A stretch of DNA of 52,163 nt, taken from assembly GCA_016235745.1 (NCBI GenBank), contig JACRJA010000019.1, positions 1-52,163 on the forward strand, read 5' to 3'. Every line of letters starts with the position of its first letter. The first letter of the stretch is position 1. Positions 25,713-33,661 of this stretch are shown in pieces. Below the pieces are notes generated by a model, which saw only the letters and a list, made by a program, of their open reading frames with translations, made no database searches and was not told where the DNA came from. The position numbers and the translations under genes are program-made. The stretch is from Rhodocyclales bacterium (lineage in GTDB: Bacteria > Pseudomonadota > Gammaproteobacteria > Burkholderiales > Rhodocyclaceae).

Positions 25713-27270
25713 GCGGCAACACTTCGCAGGCAGCGCCCAGGCGCACTGCCTCGCCGGGCATGCCCCAGATGACGGCGCTCGCTTCGTCCTGAGCGATGGT
25801 GTGGGCGCCGGCTTCTTTCAAGGCGAGCAGCCCCTGCGCCCCGTCGCGCCCCATGCCGGTGAGCAGCGCCGCCACCGCCGCCGATCCCAGAACTTCGGCC
25901 GCACTGAAGAAGAGCACGTCCACCGAGGGTCGATGACGGTTGACGGGCTCGGAGCGATCCAAGCGCAGCACGTAGCCAGCCCCCTGACGTTCGAGGCGCA
26001 GGTGCGAATGCCCCGGCCCCACCCAGGCCCGGCCGCGCGTCAGGATCTCGCCGTCTCGCGCTTCGCTCACGCGCAAGGCGCACACCTGGTCCAGCCGCTT
26101 GGCGAATGAGGCGGTGAAATGCTCCGGCATGTGCTGCACGATGAGCACCGGCGGAGCGTTCGCCGGCAGGGCTTGCAACACGACCTTGATCGCCTCGGTG
26201 CCGCCGGTGGAGGCGCCGATGAGGATCACCGGTTCGCCGGGGCGCAAAGGCTCATCCAGGTCCCTGCATGAGGCCGCATCCGACCGGGCGGCGCCCGTGG
26301 AGGAAGATCTGGGCGGAGGCGCCCAGGATTCGCCGCGCGGTACGGCCTGCCGATGCTCCCCCAGGACCGCTGCCGGTTCCCCCTCGGCCTTGCGACGATA
26401 GATCGTGCGACCCAGCGGCTCGAACGCCTCGCTCGCGTGCAGAAGGTTCTCCGAATGTCCGAGGTAGAGATGACCGCCCGGGCGCAAGAGGGGCACGAAG
26501 CGCTCGATAATCATGCGCTGGGTCTGGCGGTCGAAGTAGATCAGCACGTTGCGGCAGAAAATCGCATCGAACGGCCCTTGCACCGGCCAGGGGGTTTCGA
26601 CGAAATTGAGCCGGGCAAAGCGCACGAGCGCGCGCAGCTCGGCACGGATCTGCCAGCGCCCCTCGGCGAGCGGTTCGAAATAGCGGGCACGCAGGCGAGG
26701 GTCGAGCGCCTCGAGACGCTCGGTGGCATAGATGCCGCGACGGCCTTCTTCCAGCACTTGCGTGTCGAGGTCGGTGGCGAGGATGTCGACGGGAGGATCG
26801 AGCCGCCCCCACACCTCGCAGGCCGTCATGGCGATAGAATAAGCTTCCTCGCCGCTCGCGCATCCGGCCGACCACAGGCGGGCCCCTGATCGCTGCCCGA
26901 GCCACGTCCGCAAGTGCTCGAAGTGGTGCGGCTCACGGAAGAAATAGGTCAGATTGGTGGTGAGGGCGTTGATGAAGGCTTCGAGTTCACGCTCGTCGCT
27001 GCGCACCCGCGCCAGGTAGTCGGCAAAGCGCTTGAGTCCGAGCGCGCGCAGACGGCGCGACAGGCGCACGTAGACCATGTCGCGCTTGGCTGGCGAGAGC
27101 GCAATACCGGCGCGTTCGGCCACCAAAGCCCGGATGGCGGAAAAATCCGCTTCGGTGAACTCGAATTCACGCGGCAGCGATTCGAGGCGGGTCTGGGCGA
27201 GGCGCTCGATGCTGCGCCGCACCTCGGCGATGCGCTGCAGCGCCGAACCGGGAGCCTCTTCGCGGCTCAT
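25645..27270 (-). CDS. CheR-CheB fusion without receiver domain (541 aa)
   Basis: One open frame joins a complete CheR methyltransferase (about 35-292) to a CheB methylesterase catalytic domain (about 345-535) through an approximately 50-residue Arg/Ser/Ala-rich linker. The CheR part shows the helical N-domain, [18 protein letters not shown] loop [16 protein letters not shown] and [10 protein letters not shown]. The CheB part has the triad S354 ([11 protein letters not shown]), H380 (VQHMPEHF) and D476 ([11 protein letters not shown]). The CheB receiver domain that normally gates the esterase is absent, and no separate cheB or cheD is in the window. It overlaps the motB stop by four bases, so it is probably co-transcribed with motAB. 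Sequencing error cannot explain a wholly missing 120-residue domain. Confidence 0.93.
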   Translation of the reverse strand: MSREEAPGSALQRIAEVRRSIERLAQTRLESLPREFEFTEADFSAIRALVAERAGIALSPAKRDMVYVRLSRRLRALGLKRFADYLARVRSDERELEAFINALTTNLTYFFREPHHFEHLRTWLGQRSGARLWSAGCASGEEAYSIAMTACEVWGRLDPPVDILATDLDTQVLEEGRRGIYATERLEALDPRLRARYFEPLAEGRWQIRAELRALVRFARLNFVETPWPVQGPFDAIFCRNVLIYFDRQTQRMIIERFVPLLRPGGHLYLGHSENLLHASEAFEPLGRTIYRRKAEGEPAAVLGEHRQAVPRGESWAPPPRSSSTGAARSDAASCRDLDEPLRPGEPVILIGASTGGTEAIKVVLQALPANAPPVLIVQHMPEHFTASFAKRLDQVCALRVSEARDGEILTRGRAWVGPGHSHLRLERQGAGYVLRLDRSEPVNRHRPSVDVLFFSAAEVLGSAAVAALLTGMGRDGAQGLLALKEAGAHTIAQDEASAVIWGMPGEAVRLGAACEVLPLSEIGPAIVRAVSARQAFGARH

Positions 27271-28337
27271 GGTGAGGCCCCCGCGGGCCTGAGGCTCGGC
27301 ACAGTTGGCGGCGGTCCGTATCCCTGCAGGAGCGGCGCCGCATTCTCCCTTGCCCGCCAGGCATCTTCGACTTCTTTCTTCAACACGATGATGCTGATGC
27401 GCCGGTTCTGCGGCGCGTAGGGATCTTCGGGGATGAGGGGGGAGGTATCGGCCATACCGACGACGCGAAAGATTCGGTTCGGGTCGAGCCCGCCGGCGAT
27501 GAGCTCGCGGCGAGCGGCGTTGGCCCGCTCGGCCGAGAGTTCCCAGTTCGACATGCCGCGGCCGTCGCCAGCATAGGGCGTGGCGTCGGTATGGCCGGCG
27601 ATGCTGATGCGGTTGGGCAGATCGTTGAGCGTGCGCCCTACCGTGCGCAGGAGCCGCCGGGCGTAGTCCTGCACCTGGGCGCTGCCCAGGGCGAACATGG
27701 GGCGGTTCTGCGTATCGACGATCTCGATCACCAGACCGTCGTCGCTGATGCGCATCTGGATCTGATCCTTCATCGCCCGCAGGTTCAGGTCGGCCTCGAT
27801 GATCGCCTCCAGCATCGCCCGGGTGCGTTCGAGCTGCTGCAGCTCACGCAGTTTCTCCCCCCCCACGCCGGGGCTACTACCGCCGCCGCGCCCGGGCGCC
27901 GGTGCCGCCTCGGTGAGCGGCGTGCCGGCCACCCTTCCTTGGCCGCCAGCTGCGATCTCGACGTCGGAGCGACCATGCGTGGGGGATGCCCCCTCCCCGC
28001 CTTCGCGCGTCGCCATGCTCTTCTCGCTGGGCGTCTCACCGCGCTTGACCTGTCCCACGCGGCGACTCAGATCCTCTCCGCCGCCGGGGATGATGCGTTC
28101 GGCATCGCCGGCGCCCGCCCCGCCTTCGCGCGCGACCTTGAGCGGATTCTGGAAAAACTGGGCAATGCCTTCGAGATCCCCCTGGGCGGTGGAGCCGAGC
28201 AGCCACAGCAAGAGGAAAAACGCCATCATGGCGGTGACGAAGTCGGCGTAGGCCACTTTCCACGCCCCGCCGTGCGCAGCGTCGCCGCCCTTTTTGATGC
28301 GCTTGATGACGATTGGCTGTTGACTTTCGTCGGCCAT
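27267..28337 (-). CDS. motB: Flagellar motor protein MotB (356 aa)
   Basis: Stator subunit that anchors MotA to peptidoglycan. A single transmembrane helix follows the basic start, with the proton-carrying D32 in AYADFVTAMMAFFLLLWLL. A Gly/Ser-rich linker of about 90 residues precedes the OmpA-like domain (ISIAGHTDATPYAG, NWELSAERANAARREL, NRRISIIVLKK). An Ala/Pro-rich tail follows. It lies 12 bases after motA and overlaps the CheR-CheB gene, giving a motA-motB-cheR/B unit. Confidence 0.96.
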   Translation of the reverse strand: MADESQQPIVIKRIKKGGDAAHGGAWKVAYADFVTAMMAFFLLLWLLGSTAQGDLEGIAQFFQNPLKVAREGGAGAGDAERIIPGGGEDLSRRVGQVKRGETPSEKSMATREGGEGASPTHGRSDVEIAAGGQGRVAGTPLTEAAPAPGRGGGSSPGVGGEKLRELQQLERTRAMLEAIIEADLNLRAMKDQIQMRISDDGLVIEIVDTQNRPMFALGSAQVQDYARRLLRTVGRTLNDLPNRISIAGHTDATPYAGDGRGMSNWELSAERANAARRELIAGGLDPNRIFRVVGMADTSPLIPEDPYAPQNRRISIIVLKKEVEDAWRARENAAPLLQGYGPPPTVPSLRPAGASP

Positions 28338-28349
28338 CCCGGCGCATCC

Positions 28350-29201
28350 TCACTTACGGTTCTTCAGCTCTTCCTCGAGCTGAAGGAAGGTGGGCCGATC
28401 GCGCGTCCACAGCACCTTGCGTCCGAATTCGATGGCGATCTGCGGTGGATAGCCGCTCATGCTGGCAAGCAGCACCACCTTGGCCACCTGGAAGGGCTTG
28501 GCGCCATCCTCGACTTTCACTTCGAGCTGACCAGCGAGGGGGGCGACGAAGCCGTAGGAGAGGAGGATACCGAGGAAAGTCCCGACCAGGGCGCCGCCGA
28601 GCTTCTTGCCCAGCACCACCGGCGGCTCGCCCACTGAACCGAGCACGTTCACCACCCCCATGACGGCGACGACGATCCCGAAAGCGGGCAAGGCGTCGGC
28701 GATCTTGCCCACGATATGCGGCGGCAGATGCGCTTCCTGATGGTGCGTCTCGAGCTCCTGATCCATCAGGCTCTCGATTTCGACCGGATTGAGACTGCCG
28801 CTCACCATCATGCGCAGGTAGTCGGTGATGAATTCGACCAGATGATGCTCCTTGAGCACGAGCGGGTATTTACCGAACAGGGTCGAACCTTCGGGGTTGT
28901 CCACGTCCTGTTCGATCGACATCAGTCCTTCCTTGCGGATCTTGACCAGGATCTCGTAGAGCAGCGACAGCAGCTCGAGGTAGAAGGCGCGCGTATAGGG
29001 CGAACCCTTGAGTGCGCCCGAGAGCCGCCCGAGCACGAGCTTGATGGTGGCACCGTCGTTGCTGGCGATGAAGGTGCCGATCATCAGACCGATGATTGCA
29101 ACATATTCTGCCGGCACCCACAATGCCACGAGGCTGCCGTGGATCGCATAGGTACCAAAAGCCGATGCGAGTATGATCACATACCCGAGCAGCAGATACA
29201 C
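28350..29201 (-). CDS. motA: Flagellar motor protein MotA (283 aa)
   Basis: Proton channel component of the flagellar stator with four transmembrane helices, two near the N-terminus (LLLGYVIILASAFGTY, EYVAIIGLMIGTFIA) and two around residues 165-220 (AFGIVVAVMGVVNVLG, GALVGTFLGILLSYGFVAPLA). The cytoplasmic loop carries the charged residues that contact FliG (KIRKEGLMSIEQDV). The GTG at 29201 follows GGGGG and matches the family N-terminus; the frame extends 21 codons upstream with no homology. No FliA promoter was recognised upstream. Confidence 0.95.
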   Translation of the reverse strand: MYLLLGYVIILASAFGTYAIHGSLVALWVPAEYVAIIGLMIGTFIASNDGATIKLVLGRLSGALKGSPYTRAFYLELLSLLYEILVKIRKEGLMSIEQDVDNPEGSTLFGKYPLVLKEHHLVEFITDYLRMMVSGSLNPVEIESLMDQELETHHQEAHLPPHIVGKIADALPAFGIVVAVMGVVNVLGSVGEPPVVLGKKLGGALVGTFLGILLSYGFVAPLAGQLEVKVEDGAKPFQVAKVVLLASMSGYPPQIAIEFGRKVLWTRDRPTFLQLEEELKNRK

Positions 29202-29327
29202 GCATCCCCCTTTCGCTTTGCCGTGAGCCGTAGAACGCTGCGCAAGCAGCCACGCCGCCCCCATCCCCGGGGGAGCTCTATGTTAGCACGGATTCATGCG
29301 CGGCGCTTGGGCGTACTCGTGGGGGGT

Positions 29328-29900
29328 TCAGGCAGGCTGGGCGCTCAGGCGCTTCTGCCCGCGGGAGATGGCCGTTTTGGCCGAGTTGCGGCTGCTGCCG
29401 GCGCGCGAGGGCATGTGGCAGATGCCGCAGACGAAGGTCTTGGCCGGCTCGTAGGCGTGGGTGAGGAATTCGCCGCCGCAGCAGGAGCACGGCGTGAGCT
29501 GCACCAGCTCGGCTTCGAAGAAGCGCAGCAGCGTCCAGGCGCGGGTGACGCTGAGCACGGGATCGGTGCCGATGGCGTCGATCTGGTCAAGATAGAGGTG
29601 ATAGGCGGCGATGAGCGCCTGCACGCCCTCGGCGGCACCGCTTTGCCGCACCCGGCGATGAAGGTTCATGAAGAGGGAGGCGTGCACGTTGGGCTGCCAG
29701 GTCATGAACCAGTCGGTGGAAAACGGCAGCATCCCCTTGGGCGGAGAGGCGCGCCGGATCTCTTTATAGAGCTTGAGCAGGCGCTCGCGGCTCAAGGAGG
29801 TTTCGGCTTCGAGGAGCTGCATCCGCGCGCCGAGCCGGATGAGCTCGGCCGCCAGGCAGACGTCGGCCGCTTCGCGTTCGATCGACTCAGGTCTCGTCAT
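29328..29900 (-). CDS. flhC: Flagellar transcriptional master regulator subunit FlhC (190 aa)
   Basis: Forms the FlhD4C2 activator of class II flagellar genes. The conserved helical body (AAELIRLGARMQLLEAETSLSRERLLKLYKEIR, GMLPFSTDWFMTW) is followed by a four-cysteine zinc site (C138, C141, C158, C161: PCSCCG and VCGICH). Its start overlaps the flhD end by 14 bases and has GGGAGAA upstream, so FlhD and FlhC are made from one message. FlhDC rather than FleQ control fits a betaproteobacterium. Confidence 0.96.
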   Translation of the reverse strand: MTRPESIEREAADVCLAAELIRLGARMQLLEAETSLSRERLLKLYKEIRRASPPKGMLPFSTDWFMTWQPNVHASLFMNLHRRVRQSGAAEGVQALIAAYHLYLDQIDAIGTDPVLSVTRAWTLLRFFEAELVQLTPCSCCGGEFLTHAYEPAKTFVCGICHMPSRAGSSRNSAKTAISRGQKRLSAQPA

Positions 29901-30234
29901 GATGTTCTCCCGTTTGTTGTCTGGTTTTCTTGTGCGTGGAACCGTGGGCGAGGATTGCCGCATGCAAGGCAGCCGTGAGTTTGTCGCGGGCCTTTTCTCC
30001 GGCCATGCGCTCGAGCACGGCCGCGTCGAAGCGGAACTGCGGCAGGCCGATCTGCAGGCTTGCCATGCGCACGAGCTTGGCAGGCGGCAAGGCGGCGAGC
30101 CAACGTGCCGTTTCCGCTTCCAGACCGAGCTTTACGGCGGCAGAAGCCGGGTCGCGCTGCACCATGCGCTGCGCAAGGATCAGGTAGCTGAGATTCAGGT
30201 CACGTATCTCGTCGGCAAAATCCTCGTGATCCAT
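29887..30234 (-). CDS. flhD: Flagellar transcriptional master regulator subunit FlhD (115 aa)
   Basis: Partner of FlhC. MDHEDFADEIRDLNLSYLILAQRMVQRD is the hallmark N-terminus, followed by AAVKLGLEAETARWLAALPPAKLVRMA and QFRFD. The last 20 residues are charged and variable. The start has AAGGAGAG seven bases upstream. Two palindromes lie directly upstream (30253-30283) and may govern it. Confidence 0.95.
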   Translation of the reverse strand: MDHEDFADEIRDLNLSYLILAQRMVQRDPASAAVKLGLEAETARWLAALPPAKLVRMASLQIGLPQFRFDAAVLERMAGEKARDKLTAALHAAILAHGSTHKKTRQQTGEHHDET

Positions 30235-30252
30235 GCCTCTCTCCTTGGCCCA

Positions 30253-30283
30253 GTGTTACGATAACACGATCAGCACGTGCTGA
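30253..30283. promoter_or_regulatory. Two adjacent perfect palindromes upstream of flhD
   Basis: GTGTTA-CGA-TAACAC (30253-30267) and the 14-base palindrome TCAGCACGTGCTGA (30270-30283) lie 19 to 49 bases before the flhD start, two bases apart. Neither is followed by a T-run, so they look more like regulator binding sites than a terminator for the upstream acyl-CoA synthetase gene. Confidence 0.55.
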
Positions 30284-30386
30284 AAGGGGAAATAAGGGGC
30301 GCCGGACCCCGGATATCCGCTGCTTGTGGCGCCGGCGCAACGCCGCGCAGGGCGAATCCGCCGCACGGCGTGGCGCATGGTCCCTT

Positions 30387-32030
30387 TTATTCGATCGCTT
30401 CGCGCGATTTCGCCCGCTCGCGCAGGATGTACTTCTGAATCTTGCCGGTGGAGGTCTTGGGAATGGGCATGAAGACGAAGCGCTTGGGCACCTTGAAGCC
30501 GGCGAGCAGCCGCCGGCAGTGCTGCACGAGCTCTTCTTCCGTCACTTCCGCGCCCTCGCGCAGCTCGACGAAGGCGCAAGGCACTTCGCCCCACTTCGGG
30601 TCGGGCGCAGCCACCACCGCTGCGGCGGCCACCGCCGGGTGCTTGTAGAGGGCATCCTCGACCTCGATCGAGGAGATGTTCTCGCCGCCGGAAATGATGA
30701 TGTCCTTGGCGCGGTCTTTGATCTTGACGTAGCCGTCGGGCTGCATCACGCCCAGGTCTCCGGTGTGATACCAGCCGCCGCGAAAGGCTTCTTCCGTGGC
30801 TTTGGGATTCTTGAGGTAGCCTTTCATGACGAGGTTGCCGCGGAACATGATCTCGCCCATGGTCTCGCCGTCCCAGGGTACCGGCTGCATGGTGTCGGGG
30901 TCCATCACCGTGATCGCTTCCTGGGCGTGGTAGCGCACGCCTTGGCGGCCGTTGAGACGCACCTGCTCTTCGAGCGGCAGCCCCGCCCAATCGTCGTGCT
31001 TGGCGCATACCGCCGCCGGCCCGTAAGTCTCGGTAAGCCCGTAGACGTGGGTGATGTCGAAGCCGATCTTGGCCATCGCTTCGATCATGGCGGCCGGCGG
31101 CGGCGCGGCGGCCACCAGACCGGAGACCTTGTGCGTGATGCCCTTGCGCCAGCCCTCCGGGGCATTGGCGATCATGGAGTGCACGATGGGCGCGCCGCAG
31201 TAGTGGGTCACCTTGTGCTCGGCGATCAGCTCGAGAATGAGGCGCGGATCGACGCGGCGCAGGCAGACGTTGGCGCCGGCGTTGGCGGCCATGGTCCAGG
31301 GGAAACACCAGCCGTTGCAGTGGAACATGGGCAGGGTCCACAGATAGACCGAGTGCGGCGGCATTCCCCAGGAGACGATGTTGCTGAAGGCGTTGAGATA
31401 GGCGCCGCGGTGGTGATAGACCACGCCCTTGGGGTTGCCGGTGGTGCCGGAGGTGTAGTTGAGCGAGATCGCCTCCCACTCGTCGGCCGGATATTCGAGG
31501 GCGAAGTCGGGATTACCTTGGGCGAGGAATTCCTCGTATTCGACCCGGCCGAGCCGCTCGCCGGGGCCAGTGTATTCGGAGTCGTCCACGTCGATGACGA
31601 AGAGATCGGGTCGGCGGGCGATGCGCAGCGCCTCTTGCACCATTTTGGAATACTCACGGTCGGTGAGGAGCACCTTGGCTTCGCCGTGGTTGAGGATGAA
31701 GGCCACGGTTTCGGGGTCGAGCCGGATGTTGATGGTGTTGAGCACCGCGCCGCAGCCGGGCACGCCGAAGTGGCATTCGTACATCTCGGGGGTGTTGTTG
31801 AGGATTACCGCTACGGTGTCGTTTTTCTTTACGCCGAGCTGGCGCAGGGCGGAGGCGAGTCGCCGGGCGCGCTCATCGACCTCTTTCCAGGTGTAGCGGC
31901 GCTGGCCGTGGATGACGGCGGTGCGCTCGGGGTAAATGTAGGCCGAGCGCGACAGAAAGGTGAGCGGCGTGAGCGGTACGTAATTGGCCGGGGTCTTGTC
32001 CAGCCCCATTTCATAAGGGCTAACCGTCAT
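30387..32030 (-). CDS. AMP-forming acyl-CoA synthetase (547 aa)
   Basis: Activates a carboxylic acid with ATP and CoA through an acyl-adenylate. The adenylate-forming motifs are SLNYTSGTTGNPKGVVYHHRG, YGLTETYGPA, YHTGDLGVMQPDGYVKIKDR, and the C-terminal catalytic lysine in KTSTGKIQKY. The pattern with VYGLTETYGP and GRQGVRY resembles the medium-chain / methylmercaptopropionate (DmdB-like) CoA ligases. The real substrate is unknown. It lies nine bases after ppx in the same direction. Shorter overlapping frames on either strand are shadows. Confidence 0.9.
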   Translation of the reverse strand: MTVSPYEMGLDKTPANYVPLTPLTFLSRSAYIYPERTAVIHGQRRYTWKEVDERARRLASALRQLGVKKNDTVAVILNNTPEMYECHFGVPGCGAVLNTINIRLDPETVAFILNHGEAKVLLTDREYSKMVQEALRIARRPDLFVIDVDDSEYTGPGERLGRVEYEEFLAQGNPDFALEYPADEWEAISLNYTSGTTGNPKGVVYHHRGAYLNAFSNIVSWGMPPHSVYLWTLPMFHCNGWCFPWTMAANAGANVCLRRVDPRLILELIAEHKVTHYCGAPIVHSMIANAPEGWRKGITHKVSGLVAAAPPPAAMIEAMAKIGFDITHVYGLTETYGPAAVCAKHDDWAGLPLEEQVRLNGRQGVRYHAQEAITVMDPDTMQPVPWDGETMGEIMFRGNLVMKGYLKNPKATEEAFRGGWYHTGDLGVMQPDGYVKIKDRAKDIIISGGENISSIEVEDALYKHPAVAAAAVVAAPDPKWGEVPCAFVELREGAEVTEEELVQHCRRLLAGFKVPKRFVFMPIPKTSTGKIQKYILRERAKSREAIE

Positions 32031-32039
32031 GTCGTTCTC

Positions 32040-33542
32040 CTATCGGTGGTTGGTGGTTACAGGAAGCGGATCGAGGCGCAACGGCATGCCGACGCTCGCC
32101 CATTGCGCGGTCTCGTCTTCGAGGGCGGCGCGGGTGAGCGGATGGCGGCGCAGGAAGGCGGACGGCAACTGCAGCGTGTAGCCGCTCCCCTCGCGCCGGG
32201 CGTGCAGACGTTCGAAGCGCCGGTCATCGCGGGCGCGGTGCAGCACGGCGGCGATGCGCAGCGCGAAGACGAGATCCCAGGCCGGTGCGCCGGGGGGAAG
32301 GTCGGCGAGCCGCTCGAGCTTGCCGCGGTGACTCAGTACCAGGCGCGCCAGCTGCGCCTGCTCCATGCGCGAGAAGCCAGGCATGTCGGCGTGCGCGAGG
32401 ATATAGGCGCCGTGTTTGTGGTGCCCCGAATGGGCGATCGACAGGCCGATCTCGTGCAGCCGCGCCGCCCACGAGAGCAGGCGTCGATCGGGATGTTCTT
32501 CGAAGGCGAGCTCGGGGCGCAGGTCGAGGGCGAGTTCGAGGGCGGTTGTCTCCACCCGGCCGGCGTGCAGGCGATCGACGCCGTAGCGCTCCATGAAGCG
32601 ATCGACCGAGACTTCGCGGATGTCCTGGTGGTGATGCCGCCCGAGCAGGTCGTAGAGCACCCCCAGGCGCAAGGCGCCTTCGGAGAAGACCATCTCCTCG
32701 AGCCCGAGCACCTCGAAGGCGGCGGACATGATCGCCACCGCCCCGGGAAAAACCGGCTGCCGGTCGCGCTTGAGCCCTTTGATCTGGCCGAGCGCTTCGA
32801 TCGAACCGAGTGTAGGAAGCATCTTGACGAGCTGTTGCAGCCCCTTGCGCGTAATCGTCTCAGGGCTCCAGCCCTGGGCAGAGAGCACGTCGCGGATCGC
32901 CTTGGCCGAACCGCTGGAACCGACGGCCCTCTCCCAACCCCACGCCCGGAAAGGGAGGGCGATCGCCTCGACTTCCTTGGCCGCGGCGAGCCGCGCCTCG
33001 CGCAGGCGGCCTTCGGTGATCTTTCCGTCGGGAAAGAAGCGCAGGCTGTAGGAGACGCAGCCCATGTAGAGGCTCTCGAGCAGGATGGGCTGGAAACCGC
33101 GGCCGATGATGACTTCGGTGGAACCGCCGCCGATGTCGACGACGAAAGTCTGGCGCTGCGGCTCGGGCACGGCGTGCGCCACACCGAGGTAGATGAGGCG
33201 GGCTTCTTCGCGGCCGGAGATGATCTCGATGGGATGCCCCAGGATCGCCTGCCCCTGAAGCACGAATTCGGGGGCGTTGCGGGCCACGCGCAGCGCGTTG
33301 GTGCCGACCGCGCGCACCGCTTCGGGAGGAAAGCCTTGCAGCCGTTCGGCAAACCCTGCCAGCGCCGACAGCCCGCGGGCGAAGGCGGCGGCATCGAGCC
33401 TTTTGTCGGCGCCGAGCCCGGCGGCCAGACGCACCGGCGCCTTGAGGTCGTCGACAGGGTAGAGCAAGTCACCATCGACGCGGGCGATTTCGAGCCGGAA
33501 ACTGTTCGATCCGAGATCGACGGCAGCCAGATGCGAGAACAA
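32040..33542 (-). CDS. ppx: Exopolyphosphatase, Ppx/GppA family (500 aa)
   Basis: Releases phosphate from polyphosphate; related enzymes also hydrolyse pppGpp. The sugar-kinase-like fold shows LAAVDLGSNSFRLEIARV, GTNALRVARN, SGREEARLIYLG, VVDIGGGSTEVI and SSGSAKAI, followed by a helical HD-like C-terminal half (LHEIGLSIAHSGHHKHGAYIL). A TTG at 33542, next to a GGGGGAAG site, gives the usual length of about 500; the frame runs 48 codons further upstream only because it enters the ppk side. Divergent from ppk1, so synthesis and breakdown of polyphosphate are opposed from one spacer. Confidence 0.9.
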   Translation of the reverse strand: MFSHLAAVDLGSNSFRLEIARVDGDLLYPVDDLKAPVRLAAGLGADKRLDAAAFARGLSALAGFAERLQGFPPEAVRAVGTNALRVARNAPEFVLQGQAILGHPIEIISGREEARLIYLGVAHAVPEPQRQTFVVDIGGGSTEVIIGRGFQPILLESLYMGCVSYSLRFFPDGKITEGRLREARLAAAKEVEAIALPFRAWGWERAVGSSGSAKAIRDVLSAQGWSPETITRKGLQQLVKMLPTLGSIEALGQIKGLKRDRQPVFPGAVAIMSAAFEVLGLEEMVFSEGALRLGVLYDLLGRHHHQDIREVSVDRFMERYGVDRLHAGRVETTALELALDLRPELAFEEHPDRRLLSWAARLHEIGLSIAHSGHHKHGAYILAHADMPGFSRMEQAQLARLVLSHRGKLERLADLPPGAPAWDLVFALRIAAVLHRARDDRRFERLHARREGSGYTLQLPSAFLRRHPLTRAALEDETAQWASVGMPLRLDPLPVTTNHR

Positions 33543-33554
33543 ACTCTTCCCCCT

Positions 33555-33619
33555 GTGCGAATGGTCGCACGGATTGTAACGCCGAAGCGGTGGAAGCCGA
33601 TGCGGGAACACGGTATGAT
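33555..33619. promoter_or_regulatory. Divergent ppx/ppk control region with inverted repeat and -10 element
   Basis: GTGCGA-ATGG-TCGCAC forms a perfect 6-bp inverted repeat at 33555-33570. TATGAT at 33614-33619 is a good -10 for ppk, giving a leader of about 36 bases. No clear Pho box was recognised. Confidence 0.4.
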
Positions 33620-33661
33620 CCAGCGGAAGATAACGCACGTGCATCGTCCCTGGAGCAACGC

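Noticed and set aside
25600-27270. CheR-CheB fusion as a frameshift or assembly artefact
   Set aside because: The frame is continuous with an ordinary linker, and a single error could not remove the whole receiver domain.
28716-29978. 420-codon plus-strand frame over motA and flhC
   Set aside because: Antisense shadow of well-supported motility genes, with no recognisable motifs.
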